Assembly (NCBI GenBank): GCA_002405485.1
Contig: DHLW01000111.1
Location: forward strand, 22,954-36,843
Source of the DNA: Phycisphaerales bacterium UBA4658
GTDB taxonomy: Bacteria > Planctomycetota > Phycisphaerae > Phycisphaerales > UBA1924
Reading direction: 5' to 3'
DNA length: 13,890 nucleotides
The notes under the pieces were generated by a model, which saw nothing but the letters and a program-made list of their open reading frames with translations, was not told the origin of the DNA and ran no database searches. The position numbers and the translations under genes were made by a program. Numbering within the stretch: the stretch's first letter is position 1; each line of letters begins with the position of its first letter. Positions 1 through 7,713 of the stretch are shown in pieces.

Positions 1-1
1 G

Positions 2-3000
2 GGGGCCGCCGTGCCGGTGGGGCTGATTCCGCCGCTGACGCAGCCGGCGGTGCGGATCTTCAACTCCGCTGGTCAGTCCGTGGACTTCAACAAGGGCAAC
101 GGGTTTGCGCAGCTCGTGGTGCCGATCGAGGGCGGGGAGCAGTACTTCCTGGTGATCGAGGACTTCGACAACGCCGCGGACGGCGGCGTGCAGGTGCTGG
201 TGGAGGCGCAGCACACCTTCGATGAGAACCAGCCGGTTGACGATCACATCAACACGCCGCCGACGAACTCGCTGGACTGGAACCTGGCGACGCCGATCCG
301 GTTTGCGGCGCCGACGCAGTTGACCGACGCGTTCGGCAATCCGCTTGGGGACCGGGCCTGGGTGCAGAACGGTGTGGCCACGGGTCGTCTGTTCCGCGGC
401 GGCGACAGCGATCTGTTCCAGTTCGTTGCGCCGGTGAGCCAGCTCGGGCGGTTCGGCGGAGACGACGGGAACCAGGGCTCGGCCCTGTATGTGGGCGGGA
501 ACTTCCTCACCGCCGGGAACGATCGGCGAACCGGTAACCCGGTGATACGCAGCAACGCGTCGATCTGGGACGCCGGGACGTGGTGGCACAGCGGTGTGGC
601 CCGTCAGGATGACCCGGCGAATCCGGACCCCACGGTCACCATCGATGGACCTTTCAATGGTCCGGTGTTTGCGTACACGGCCTGGGATCCCGACGGCAGC
701 GGGCCGCTGCGGCCGGTGCTGGCCGCGGGCGGACAGTTCACGCGTGTCAACGACGCGGCGGCATCGAACATCGCGTTCCGCGTGTTCAATCCGAACGTGG
801 GCGACTACATCTGGGACACAACGTACGGGTATGACGCGCTGGGCAATCCGCTCGCGAACGTCACGACCAACGGCCCTGTGTTCGCGTTCACGACGTTCAA
901 CGTCGCTCCGAATGCGGGCGGGGATACGAGCGACACGCCGGAGCTCATCATCGGCGGACGCTTCACGCAGATCAACGGTGCGGCGCGGAACAACGTCGGT
1001 GCGCTGGGCGCCAATCTGCTGACGGGCGGCCCGATCGGCACGGCGTTCGGCGGTGGCGTCACGGCCGGGCCGACCGGCGGCGTCTTTGCGCTCACGGTGT
1101 ATGACCCGCCACAGCCGCCCACGCCCCCGATGGGCATGGCTCCGCCGGACGCGCCCGCGGGCGTGTACATCGGCGGCTCGTTCACGGGCACGTCGAACAA
1201 TCTGGTGCGCTGGGGCCGGGCGGATTCCGATCCGGCGACGCCGTTCGCGTTCGCCGCGATTACCGGCGTCAACGGCACGGTCAACGCGCTGGCGGTCTAC
1301 GACTCGCCCGCGCAGACGGGCAACCCGCCGGTGGACACGCCGGCGCGGCTGTACGTCGGCGGCAGCTTCACGGGCGGCGTGTTCCTGCAGAGCTACGACA
1401 CCTCGCGTGCGACGGCCCTGCAACCGCGCCCGACACCGGGCGGCCCGGTGCTCTCCATGGCGGTGCATCGCCCGACGACCGACGGCGTCAACACCGGCAC
1501 GCTCGCGGTCCTGGCCCTGGGTGGACAGAGCAGCGCCAACGCGGCCAACGGCTATGTGGCGTTCATGGATCAGACCGAGGCCTACTCGGACACGTTCGCG
1601 ACCAACGGTCCTGTGCGGGCGCTGACGGCGTTCGAGGACGGCACCACGGGCACCCCCGCCGAGCCGGTGTACACGCCGGGATACGAGGTGCTCTACGCGG
1701 GCGGGGACTTCACGCAGATCAACGGGAACGACGCCAACCGCGTGGCCCGGTTCTTCGTGGGGCAGATGGGTCCGGACTGGTTCAACATGCAGTCGGGCGT
1801 CGACGGCCTCTCGGACGCGCCGCCGGTTGCGGTCACGACGAGCGTGTTTGCGCTCTCGGCGTTTGCCGACGGCGTGGCCGGGCAGTGGGACCGTCGCGAG
1901 CGTGCGGCGACGCGCGCCAGCATCACGCTGAGCCCCGGGTTCGACGGGCGGTTCGACGGGCGCGTGCGCGTGTTCGACTCGAACCGGAACCTGGTGTATA
2001 CGAACGAGACGATCGCCCCGCCGTTCCCCAATCCGGCGGGTTCGCTCGATCCTTCGGGCGCTCCCGGCGTGCAGGGCGCGCTGACGTTCGAAGTCTGGGG
2101 CGGCGAGGTGTACTACGTCGAGGTCTTCGGGAACGGCGGCACCGGGCGGTACACGCTCAACGTGACGACCGATGCCCACCCGCCGGTGGACGGCACGGGA
2201 TCCAACATCGCCCCGGATGTGACCTATGCGACGCCCCCGGGCGCCGGACAGTTTGCCAACGCGCCGGAGATCACGCCCAATGGGCGCGGTCAGGGGCACA
2301 ACTTCCTTGATCCGCTTGGGGGCAACCCCTCGGCGTATACGACGGGCGCGTTCGTGCTCACGCCGGGCGGCCTGTCGATCCAGCGGCTGCAGGATCTCTC
2401 GATCATCTCGCAGCCCAATGAGACGCACATCTACAAGTTCCGCGCCGTGAACGACGGAGCGGCGGAGATCCGCATCGCGACCAAGGGGATCACCTCCGCG
2501 TTCCGCGAGATCATCACCAACGTGCTGACGAACACCGTGGTCAACGACTTTGGCGCGGCCAAGACGTTCGACAGCCCGCTGCACGCGGCGATCCGCGTGT
2601 TCGACAACGATCAGGTGCAGCTTGGGTACTCCGACTCGAACCCGGCGGCGAGCCCGCAGGGCGAGTTCGTCCCGACCGCGGCGTTCGACCTGGATGTGCA
2701 GCCGCCGACGGCCGATCCGCCGGGCGACACCGGGGTGCGGTTCTTCACGCGGAGCGATCCGCGGCTGGTCTTCCCGGTGGAGCGCGGCAAGACGTACTTC
2801 ATCCAGGTCGAGAGCGCGTTCCGCGCCCTGTTTGCCAACGACCCGGACAAGGTTGATTACCGCTTCGCCACCGGAGCGTACGACCTCATTCTGAACACGA
2901 CCCCGTCGCTCAACGGCGTGGACGACCACTTCCCGGACGGGTTCTCGCCGACGCTGCTGACCGCGGCGGGCGGCACGCCGGTGCCGATCAACGTGACCAC

Positions 3001-6000
3001 GGGCACGGGGTCCATCTCGGGCATCGTGCAGAACATCACGACCGGACCGTTCGCGAATCCCAACGACGCCGACACGTTCCAGTTCTACACGCTGGAGCGG
3101 GGCCAGGCCTCGGTGCGGGTGAATCCGACCAGTCCGCTGCTGGCGCCGCGGGTCCGCATTTTCCAGTTCGACGTGGTGACCGGCAACGTGAACCAGGTCG
3201 CGACGGCGGCGGGCTCTCCCGGGCAGGCGGCGACCGCGACGTTCGCCGTGCAGAAGGGCGAACGCTACTTCGCGGTGGTGGACGGCACGGCGAGCCAGGG
3301 CGGGTACGAGCTGAACGTGACCATGCCGGTGGCCACCGACGATCAGCCGTTCTCCGATTCGACCCCCAACGACCTGGACGACACCACGCCGGGTTGGGCG
3401 AACGCCTCACCGCTGCAGCTCAACCGGTTCCTGGGGCTGTTCGGGCGGCCGGGCGCGTCTGGGGCGATCGCGGCGACCCAGGGCACGATCGAGGCGTCGG
3501 ACGATCAGGACATCTACAGCTTCGTCGCCGAGGCGCACGAGTTTGCGACGGTGCGTGTCGACCGCGTGGACACGACGTTCGATCCGTCGGTGCTGGTGTA
3601 TGAGATCGGCAAGGATGGCGCGGGTCTGGACGTGTTCCTGCTCGTCGGCCGCAACGACGATCTGAGCGCGAGCAACGTGAACTCGGAGACGACGTTCTCG
3701 GTGACCCCGGGCCGGACGTACTACGTGGTGGTCCGCGCGTCGGATCCGATCACGAACTTCGGCCGGTACACGCTGTCGGTGAACGTGAACCCGACGGATG
3801 ATCATCCGAACCGGATCGACTTCCCGTCGGGGACGATCATCGATCTGACGCTGGATCAGATCAACTTCACGGCCAGCGGGTCGGCGACGGGCGCGATCGA
3901 ACTGAACACCGACAACGATCTGTTCCGCTTCACCGCGCCCTCGACGGGCTCTGGCCGGGTGATCCTCAGCCGGGCCGTCGGCTCGACGTTGGCGCTGAAC
4001 CTGACGATTCTGGATGGGAACAACGCGCCGCTGGTCGGCGTCACGTTCATGTCCTCGGCGGGCATGATCACGGCGACCCTGCCGAGCGTGCAGCAGGGCC
4101 AGCAGTACTACGTGCTGGTGTCGCTCCCGACGCCGATTCCCGGCGGCGCAACCGATACGGGCGCGTACACGTTGAGCGTGAACACCGATCCGATCGACGA
4201 CTTCCTCCCGACGCCGGGCACTTCGACGCCGGCTCCGGGGGACTTCTCCGGCGCGACGAACATCTCCCTGTCGAGCGTGAACGGCGTGGGGTCGATCGCC
4301 GGTCTGCTGGTGCCGACGGGGGATTCGGACCTGTTCCGGTTCGACGCGCTTGCTGCGGGCCCGGCGACGGTGCGGGTGACGACTCCGCAGTCGAGTCTCA
4401 ACCCGCGGATCATCATCTTCAACGCCTCGCAGGTGCTGCAGTTTGACGCCAATGGAAACGGCGACTCCGCGTCGGTGAACTTCAACGCCGTCGCGGGCCG
4501 CTACTTCGTGCTGGTGCTTGCCTCCACATCGGCGAGCGGCGCCAGTGCGGTCGGGTCGTACTCCGTGACCATCACCAGCTCGGTGCCGGGCGGCGGCGGC
4601 CCGGGCCCGCAGCCCGACGACTTCCCCAACGCCGGCGAGTTCAACGACGCCGACGCACGGGCCGTGATCGGCACCGACGCGCGAACGGGGGCCGGCGCGA
4701 TCACCGGGGCCATCAACACGTCCGGGGACACGGACCTGTTCCGCCTCAACGTGGCGGGCAGCGGGCTGCTGGAGATCCAGCTCACGACGCCGCCGGGCGG
4801 GCTGGTGGACGGTCAGATCAAGGTCTTCAACTCCTCGCGGGTGCTCATTCTGTCGGATTCGGCGGGCATCCTCGGGGCGACGGCGGCGGTCCGATTCACC
4901 GCGAACGCGAGCGAGTTCTACTACGTGCTGGTCGAGCCCGTCGGGGCCGCGACGGGGACGTACACGCTCCGTGTGGCCACGCAGCCGCTGGAGCACTTCC
5001 TGTACTTCCCCGAGGGCTTCGCGGGGGCCACGATCGACGAGTTCGTCCCGATCGTCAACCCGAACAACTTCGCCGTCGACTACCAGGTGTTTGCGCGGTA
5101 CGAGGTGGGCGACAATCCCGACACCCCGATCTTCACCGGGAACATTCCGGCCAACAGCCGCGGCGGCCTGACCGTGACGACGCGCAACAACCTCGCCGCC
5201 GCGCTCGTCCGCGTGGGCGTGCCCTACGCCCTGGAGATTCGCTCCACCGGTCCGCTTGGGGCGACGTTCAGCCATTACGACTTCTCGGCGTCGATCGGTG
5301 AGAGCTTCACCAACCGCGTCTCGTCCACGTGGACGTTTGCCGAGGTGAACAAGGATCGCAACGCCTTCCGAGACTTCCTGCTGTTCTACAACCCCGGCAA
5401 CGTCGCGGCGAACCTGAACATCACGCTGTTCTACCAGGACGGCGGCACGTTCACCTTCAGCCAGTCGGTCGACGGCAAGCGCCGCGGCGGCGTCAACATC
5501 GACGCCGACGCTCGCGTCCCGCGGACCGGGCGGTTTGGTGTTCGCATCACCTCCGATCAGCCCATCGTCGCCTCGCTCTCCAGCTACAACCTGCAGCGCA
5601 ACGGCGGCGACGGCCTTCTCGGCGACGCCGACGGCGGCGCGACGCGAGGCGTCGTGACCAACGTCTCGTCGGGTGCGGGCGTGGTCAGCAACCTGTCGAT
5701 CCTCAACACGAACTCCAACACGGCGGTGGTCACGATCATCGCCGATTACGCCCGCACGGACATCCCGCGCGTGGTCCGGGTCGTGAACGTTCAGCCCGGC
5801 AGGCAGTTCTCCCTGCCGCTGAGCGACCTGGGCCTCATCCCGGGCCAGACCGCCGGCATCAGCTACTCCTCGAACGTCGGCGTCACCTTCAGCGTGAACG
5901 AGTACCAGCGCGGCGACGCGAACTTCACGACCACGGCCACGTTCGCCGCTCGGCAGTTCTTCTTCGGCGACCTGTTCATCAACCCGGCGTTCGCGGGCAT

Positions 6001-6316
6001 CACCTACATCGAGCAGCTCGGCCTGTTCAACCCCTCGCAGGTGTCGATCGACGTCAGCGCGAGAATCCTGTTCGCCGACGGCTCTCCGACGGCCACCACC
6101 ACGTTCCGCGTCAACGCCGGCTCGTACGCGTTCGTCTCGATCGATCAGCTCCCGGCGATCCTCGGCCGCCCGGGACCGACGGCGTTCAGTCTCGTCCTGG
6201 ACAGCGCGACGCCCTTCGTCGCCAGCATGACCCACTACGACCTGTTCCTCAACGGCGGCTGGTCGGCGGTCGGTTCGCCCATCGGCCTGACCACGCCGCT
6301 GTCGACGATCATCTGA
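2..6316 (+). CDS. Giant secreted multidomain PPC-repeat / beta-propeller protein, 5'-partial
   Basis: The reading frame is open to the left window edge, and the first visible residues are already the end of a beta-sandwich domain (VRIFNS...GGEQYFLVIE). The GTG at 11 is therefore not the real start. Numbering residues from that codon (2101 aa visible), I see: end of a PPC-like domain (1-66); a split PPC-like domain (118-141 plus 633-718) around a seven-repeat propeller-like block (about 158-622); a degenerate PPC unit (about 780-962); five clear PPC-like units (about 1000-1656); and four beta-rich tail modules (about 1660-2095). PPC units show the DxDxFxF strand, a VRVFD-like strand and a closing YYVxV...GxYxLxV. 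Linkers carry DDH, DDQ or DDF. No catalytic domain, hydrophobic anchor, LPXTG or PEP-CTERM motif is visible, so a role as a secreted or surface adhesin or structural protein is inferred only. TGA at 6314-6316 is followed by a terminator. Confidence 0.9.
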   Translation, partial: GAAVPVGLIPPLTQPAVRIFNSAGQSVDFNKGNGFAQLVVPIEGGEQYFLVIEDFDNAADGGVQVLVEAQHTFDENQPVDDHINTPPTNSLDWNLATPIRFAAPTQLTDAFGNPLGDRAWVQNGVATGRLFRGGDSDLFQFVAPVSQLGRFGGDDGNQGSALYVGGNFLTAGNDRRTGNPVIRSNASIWDAGTWWHSGVARQDDPANPDPTVTIDGPFNGPVFAYTAWDPDGSGPLRPVLAAGGQFTRVNDAAASNIAFRVFNPNVGDYIWDTTYGYDALGNPLANVTTNGPVFAFTTFNVAPNAGGDTSDTPELIIGGRFTQINGAARNNVGALGANLLTGGPIGTAFGGGVTAGPTGGVFALTVYDPPQPPTPPMGMAPPDAPAGVYIGGSFTGTSNNLVRWGRADSDPATPFAFAAITGVNGTVNALAVYDSPAQTGNPPVDTPARLYVGGSFTGGVFLQSYDTSRATALQPRPTPGGPVLSMAVHRPTTDGVNTGTLAVLALGGQSSANAANGYVAFMDQTEAYSDTFATNGPVRALTAFEDGTTGTPAEPVYTPGYEVLYAGGDFTQINGNDANRVARFFVGQMGPDWFNMQSGVDGLSDAPPVAVTTSVFALSAFADGVAGQWDRRERAATRASITLSPGFDGRFDGRVRVFDSNRNLVYTNETIAPPFPNPAGSLDPSGAPGVQGALTFEVWGGEVYYVEVFGNGGTGRYTLNVTTDAHPPVDGTGSNIAPDVTYATPPGAGQFANAPEITPNGRGQGHNFLDPLGGNPSAYTTGAFVLTPGGLSIQRLQDLSIISQPNETHIYKFRAVNDGAAEIRIATKGITSAFREIITNVLTNTVVNDFGAAKTFDSPLHAAIRVFDNDQVQLGYSDSNPAASPQGEFVPTAAFDLDVQPPTADPPGDTGVRFFTRSDPRLVFPVERGKTYFIQVESAFRALFANDPDKVDYRFATGAYDLILNTTPSLNGVDDHFPDGFSPTLLTAAGGTPVPINVTTGTGSISGIVQNITTGPFANPNDADTFQFYTLERGQASVRVNPTSPLLAPRVRIFQFDVVTGNVNQVATAAGSPGQAATATFAVQKGERYFAVVDGTASQGGYELNVTMPVATDDQPFSDSTPNDLDDTTPGWANASPLQLNRFLGLFGRPGASGAIAATQGTIEASDDQDIYSFVAEAHEFATVRVDRVDTTFDPSVLVYEIGKDGAGLDVFLLVGRNDDLSASNVNSETTFSVTPGRTYYVVVRASDPITNFGRYTLSVNVNPTDDHPNRIDFPSGTIIDLTLDQINFTASGSATGAIELNTDNDLFRFTAPSTGSGRVILSRAVGSTLALNLTILDGNNAPLVGVTFMSSAGMITATLPSVQQGQQYYVLVSLPTPIPGGATDTGAYTLSVNTDPIDDFLPTPGTSTPAPGDFSGATNISLSSVNGVGSIAGLLVPTGDSDLFRFDALAAGPATVRVTTPQSSLNPRIIIFNASQVLQFDANGNGDSASVNFNAVAGRYFVLVLASTSASGASAVGSYSVTITSSVPGGGGPGPQPDDFPNAGEFNDADARAVIGTDARTGAGAITGAINTSGDTDLFRLNVAGSGLLEIQLTTPPGGLVDGQIKVFNSSRVLILSDSAGILGATAAVRFTANASEFYYVLVEPVGAATGTYTLRVATQPLEHFLYFPEGFAGATIDEFVPIVNPNNFAVDYQVFARYEVGDNPDTPIFTGNIPANSRGGLTVTTRNNLAAALVRVGVPYALEIRSTGPLGATFSHYDFSASIGESFTNRVSSTWTFAEVNKDRNAFRDFLLFYNPGNVAANLNITLFYQDGGTFTFSQSVDGKRRGGVNIDADARVPRTGRFGVRITSDQPIVASLSSYNLQRNGGDGLLGDADGGATRGVVTNVSSGAGVVSNLSILNTNSNTAVVTIIADYARTDIPRVVRVVNVQPGRQFSLPLSDLGLIPGQTAGISYSSNVGVTFSVNEYQRGDANFTTTATFAARQFFFGDLFINPAFAGITYIEQLGLFNPSQVSIDVSARILFADGSPTATTTFRVNAGSYAFVSIDQLPAILGRPGPTAFSLVLDSATPFVASMTHYDLFLNGGWSAVGSPIGLTTPLSTII
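362..2164 (+). other. PPC-like domain split by an inserted beta-propeller-like block
   Basis: Residues 121-141 (GVATGRLFRGGDSDLFQFVA plus P) match the first half of the intact PPC unit later in the same protein, where residues 1561-1581 read AGAITGAINTSGDTDLFRLN plus V. The second half, including ASITLSPGFDGRFDGRVRVF and ending YYVEVFGNGGTGRYTLNV, resumes only at about residue 636 and matches LLEIQLTT..GQIKVFNSSR...YTLRV. The roughly 490 residues in between are the propeller-like repeats. Internal alignment to a sister domain makes a nested insertion the simplest reading, but no structure was computed. Confidence 0.6.
482..1876 (+). repeat. Seven degenerate VGGxF / NGPV repeats, probable seven-bladed beta-propeller
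   Basis: Seven copies of a (Y/A/I)xGG(N/Q/R/S/D)(F/S) strand lie at residues 162, 240, 315, 388, 450, 504 and 564. They alternate with seven copies of an NGPVFAFT-type strand near residues 216, 287, 356, 421, 477, 532 and 610. Spacing is about 54-78 residues, in the range of propeller blades with loop insertions. The array starts with a GG strand and ends with an NGPV-type strand, as expected if the first and last blade segments complete each other. Repeats of the type LYVGGSFT...VARW...V.AL..F occur in other planctomycete secreted proteins as far as I recall. The blade count is an inference from the motif count. Confidence 0.6.
3008..4978 (+). repeat. Five tandem PPC-like domains with Asp-Asp linkers
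   Basis: Units at about residues 1000-1104, 1155-1258, 1290-1391, 1425-1522 and 1560-1656 share a G-(S/A)-I-x-G opening, a DADTFQF / DQDIYSF / DNDLFRF / DSDLFRF / DTDLFRL strand, a VRIF or VLVYE-type strand, and a closing YYVVV...GRYTLSVN-type hairpin. The boundaries are marked by DDH (971), DDQ (1110), DDH (1263), DDF (1396) and DDF (1536), giving a period of roughly 130-150 residues. PPC (pre-peptidase C-terminal) domains are small beta-sandwiches common in secreted bacterial proteins. Calcium binding by the acidic linkers is possible but inferred. Confidence 0.75.
4988..6295 (+). repeat. Four tandem beta-rich C-terminal modules (DUF5719-like by eye)
   Basis: After the last PPC unit the sequence changes character into four related segments of about 100 residues. 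Each opens with a line such as EFVPIVNPNNFAVDYQV, DFLLFYNPGNVAANLNI, SNLSILNTNSNTAVVTI or EQLGLFNPSQVSIDVSA. Each then runs through an extended strand and an arginine/glycine stretch, and closes on a (S/T)xxY(D/N/Q) line (FSHYDF, LSSYNL, SVNEYQ, MTHYDL at residues 1753, 1856, 1961 and 2073). The pattern of NPG-type openings and repeated closing strands resembles DUF5719-type surface repeats. That family name is a guess without a profile search. No anchor follows. Confidence 0.5.
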
Positions 6317-6320
6317 CGTT

Positions 6321-6334
6321 CACGTCCGGACGTG
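6321..6334. repeat. Perfect 14-bp palindrome just after the giant gene
   Basis: CACGTCCGGACGTG is fully self-complementary and begins four bases after the TGA of the upstream gene, between that stop and the terminator hairpin. As RNA it could form a five-pair stem with a CCGG loop. As DNA it has the form of a dyad operator. No function can be assigned from a single copy. Confidence 0.6.
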
Positions 6335-6348
6335 TCCATGTCACCTTC

Positions 6349-6380
6349 ACGGGTGTGATCCTCGGATCGCACCCGTTTTT
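6349..6380 (+). terminator. Strong intrinsic terminator after the giant secreted protein gene
   Basis: The arms ACGGGTGTGATC (6349-6360) and GATCGCACCCGT (6365-6376) form a 12-bp stem with one T-G wobble and a four-base CTCG loop. The stem runs into TTTTT (6376-6380). This is a textbook Rho-independent terminator and separates the giant gene from the pst operon. Confidence 0.88.
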
Positions 6381-6408
6381 CATTGCGCTCGAATCGGAGC
6401 CGTTTCCG

Positions 6409-6429
6409 CCCCGTGCCCGAGGCACGGGG
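6409..6429. repeat. Nine-bp hairpin without T-tract in the pstS upstream region
   Basis: CCCCGTGCC (6409-6417) and GGCACGGGG (6421-6429) are perfectly complementary around a CGA loop. No T-run follows on either strand, so it is not an intrinsic terminator. It lies between the terminator and the AT-richer candidate promoter zone, so it could be a regulatory dyad or part of an untranslated leader. Confidence 0.5.
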
Positions 6430-6507
6430 AGCTTGGGCGGACAAGGGTTTTCCCGTGGGCCGATGGATTGTCGGAAGTCCCTGTTTTGCGGACTGAGACG
6501 AGGGTGC

Positions 6508-6546
6508 TTTACAGAACATTCATGTTTCGTTCGCACACTTTCGGTC
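6508..6546 (+). promoter_or_regulatory. Weak candidate Pho-box-like 11-bp repeat upstream of pstS
   Basis: In the only AT-richer patch of the intergenic region, TT-starting hexamers recur every 11 bases: TTTACA (6508), TTCATG (6519) and TTCGCA (6530), with a weaker TCGGTC at 6541. Binding sites of PhoB/PhoP-type regulators are direct hexamer or heptamer repeats with 11-bp periodicity, and TTTACA fits the Bacillus-type element. The later copies are degenerate, and no convincing -35/-10 pair could be placed nearby. The rest of 6431-6638 shows nothing else I can name. Confidence 0.3.
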
Positions 6547-6638
6547 TGTGCGGTCAACGATTCGGAACCTGTGGGCCGGACGAAGACGGCCAAGGTGGGT
6601 GGGTCGGTGCGAAGCGCAGTTGAGCGGATGCGCTCTCC

Positions 6639-6646
6639 AAGGAGGA
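6639..6646 (+). promoter_or_regulatory. Strong ribosome binding site of pstS
   Basis: AAGGAGGA lies six bases before the ATG at 6653. It is a near-complete anti-Shine-Dalgarno match and the best translation signal in the window. It fixes the pstS start and fits the need for excess binding protein over permease. Confidence 0.9.
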
Positions 6647-6652
6647 CTTTGA

Positions 6653-7630
6653 ATGAAGCGGTTTTTCTCGGTGTGTGCGGTCGGGGCGGCGACGGTCGCG
6701 ATGATGTCCGTGTCGGCCCTTGCTCAGACCAAGGTTGAGGTGGACACCAAGATCCCCGACTACAAGGCGGTCTCCGGTGTGTCCGGATCGATCAAGAGCA
6801 TCGGGTCGGACTCGATGAACAACTTGATGACGCACTGGGCCGAGGCCTTCCAGAAGTTCTATCCGGCCGTGAAGGTCGAGATCGAGGGCAAGGGCTCGTC
6901 GACGGCTCCTCCGGCGCTGATCGAGGGTCAGGCGCAGTTCGGCCCGATGAGCCGAGATATGAAGGGCTCGGAGATCGACGCGTTTGAGAAGAAGTTCGGG
7001 TACAAGCCGGTGGCGCTGCGGACGGCGGTGGACGCGCTGGGCGTCTATGTGCACAAGGACAATCCGATCGCCGAGCTGACCATGGACGATCTGAAGAAGA
7101 TCTTCTCGGTCGATGGGCCGGAGATGACCTGGGGCGACGTGGGCGTGAAGGATCCGGCCTGGGCGACGCAGAAGATCGCGTTGTACGGTCGGAACTCGGC
7201 GTCGGGCACCTATGGGTACTTCAAGGAGCACGCGCTTGGCAAGAAGGACTTCAAGCCGTCGGTGAAGGAGCAGCCCGGTTCGTCCGCGGTCGTGCAGGCC
7301 GTGGCCAGCGACAAGTTCGGCATGGGGTACTCGGGTCTCGGCTACAAGACCGCGGACGTGAAGGCCGTCAAGATCGCCGCCAAGAAGGGCGAGAAGGCCT
7401 TTGAGGCCAACGCCGAGAACGCCTATGCGGGCACCTACCCCCTTGGCCGGTTCCTGTACGTGGTGGTGAACCACAAGCCGGGGACCCAGATGGAGCCGCT
7501 GCGGGCCGAGTTCATCCGCATGATCTTCTCCAAGCAGGGTCAGGAAGGCGTGATCAAGGACGGGTACTTCCCGGTCACGTCGCAGATCGCGAACGAAGAC
7601 CTGAAGAAGTGCGGCCTGGCGGGGCTGTAA
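6653..7630 (+). CDS. pstS: Phosphate ABC transporter, periplasmic phosphate-binding protein PstS
   Basis: This 325-aa protein captures inorganic phosphate outside the cytoplasmic membrane and delivers it to the PstC-PstA channel. Residues 1-24 form a signal peptide: a KR start, a hydrophobic core and an S-A-L-A site for signal peptidase I. There is no lipobox cysteine, so a soluble periplasmic form is expected. Phosphate-site motifs of the PstS family are visible: GSDSM (51-55), GKGSSTAP (79-86), MSRDM (99-103), RNSASGTYGYF (180-190) and GSSAVV (209-214). The length is typical of the family. The start is fixed by AAGGAGGA six bases upstream. The gene leads the operon and is separated from pstC by 154 bases containing a hairpin, which should raise PstS relative to the membrane subunits. 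Control by phosphate starvation is expected from the family, but the Pho-box candidate here is weak. Confidence 0.97.
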   Translation: MKRFFSVCAVGAATVAMMSVSALAQTKVEVDTKIPDYKAVSGVSGSIKSIGSDSMNNLMTHWAEAFQKFYPAVKVEIEGKGSSTAPPALIEGQAQFGPMSRDMKGSEIDAFEKKFGYKPVALRTAVDALGVYVHKDNPIAELTMDDLKKIFSVDGPEMTWGDVGVKDPAWATQKIALYGRNSASGTYGYFKEHALGKKDFKPSVKEQPGSSAVVQAVASDKFGMGYSGLGYKTADVKAVKIAAKKGEKAFEANAENAYAGTYPLGRFLYVVVNHKPGTQMEPLRAEFIRMIFSKQGQEGVIKDGYFPVTSQIANEDLKKCGLAGL

Positions 7631-7666
7631 TCCGCCCGCCGAACCGTCCAGAATCGCATCATCGAA

Positions 7667-7700
7667 GGGCGACCGGCGGAAGTTGGTCGCCCATTTCTTT
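7667..7700 (+). terminator. Hairpin with T-rich tail between pstS and pstC (terminator or attenuator)
   Basis: The arm GGGCGACCGGC (7667-7677) pairs with GTTGGTCGCCC (7682-7692) through two G-T wobbles around a GGAA loop, which is a GNRA tetraloop. ATTTCTTT (7693-7700) follows. The interrupted T-tract suggests partial rather than complete termination, or a 3'-end stabiliser for a short pstS transcript. Either would give more PstS than permease. Confidence 0.75.
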
Positions 7701-7713
7701 GTCAGGTGGACGC

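Noticed and set aside
11..13. GTG as the start of the giant protein gene
   Set aside because: The frame stays open to the window edge and the first residues are mid-domain, so the true start is upstream.
3407..6235. A 942-codon open frame on the minus strand inside the giant gene
   Set aside because: It is antisense to a clear PPC-repeat protein and reads as an Arg/His/Asp/Val-rich composition with no domains, a normal by-product of GC-rich codon bias.
6409..6429. Second intrinsic terminator upstream of pstS
   Set aside because: The stem is good but no T-tract follows on either strand.
5329..6738. A 469-codon plus-strand frame running from the giant gene through the terminator into pstS
   Set aside because: It crosses a strong terminator, overlaps two well-supported genes in another frame and has a low-complexity Arg/Pro-rich translation.
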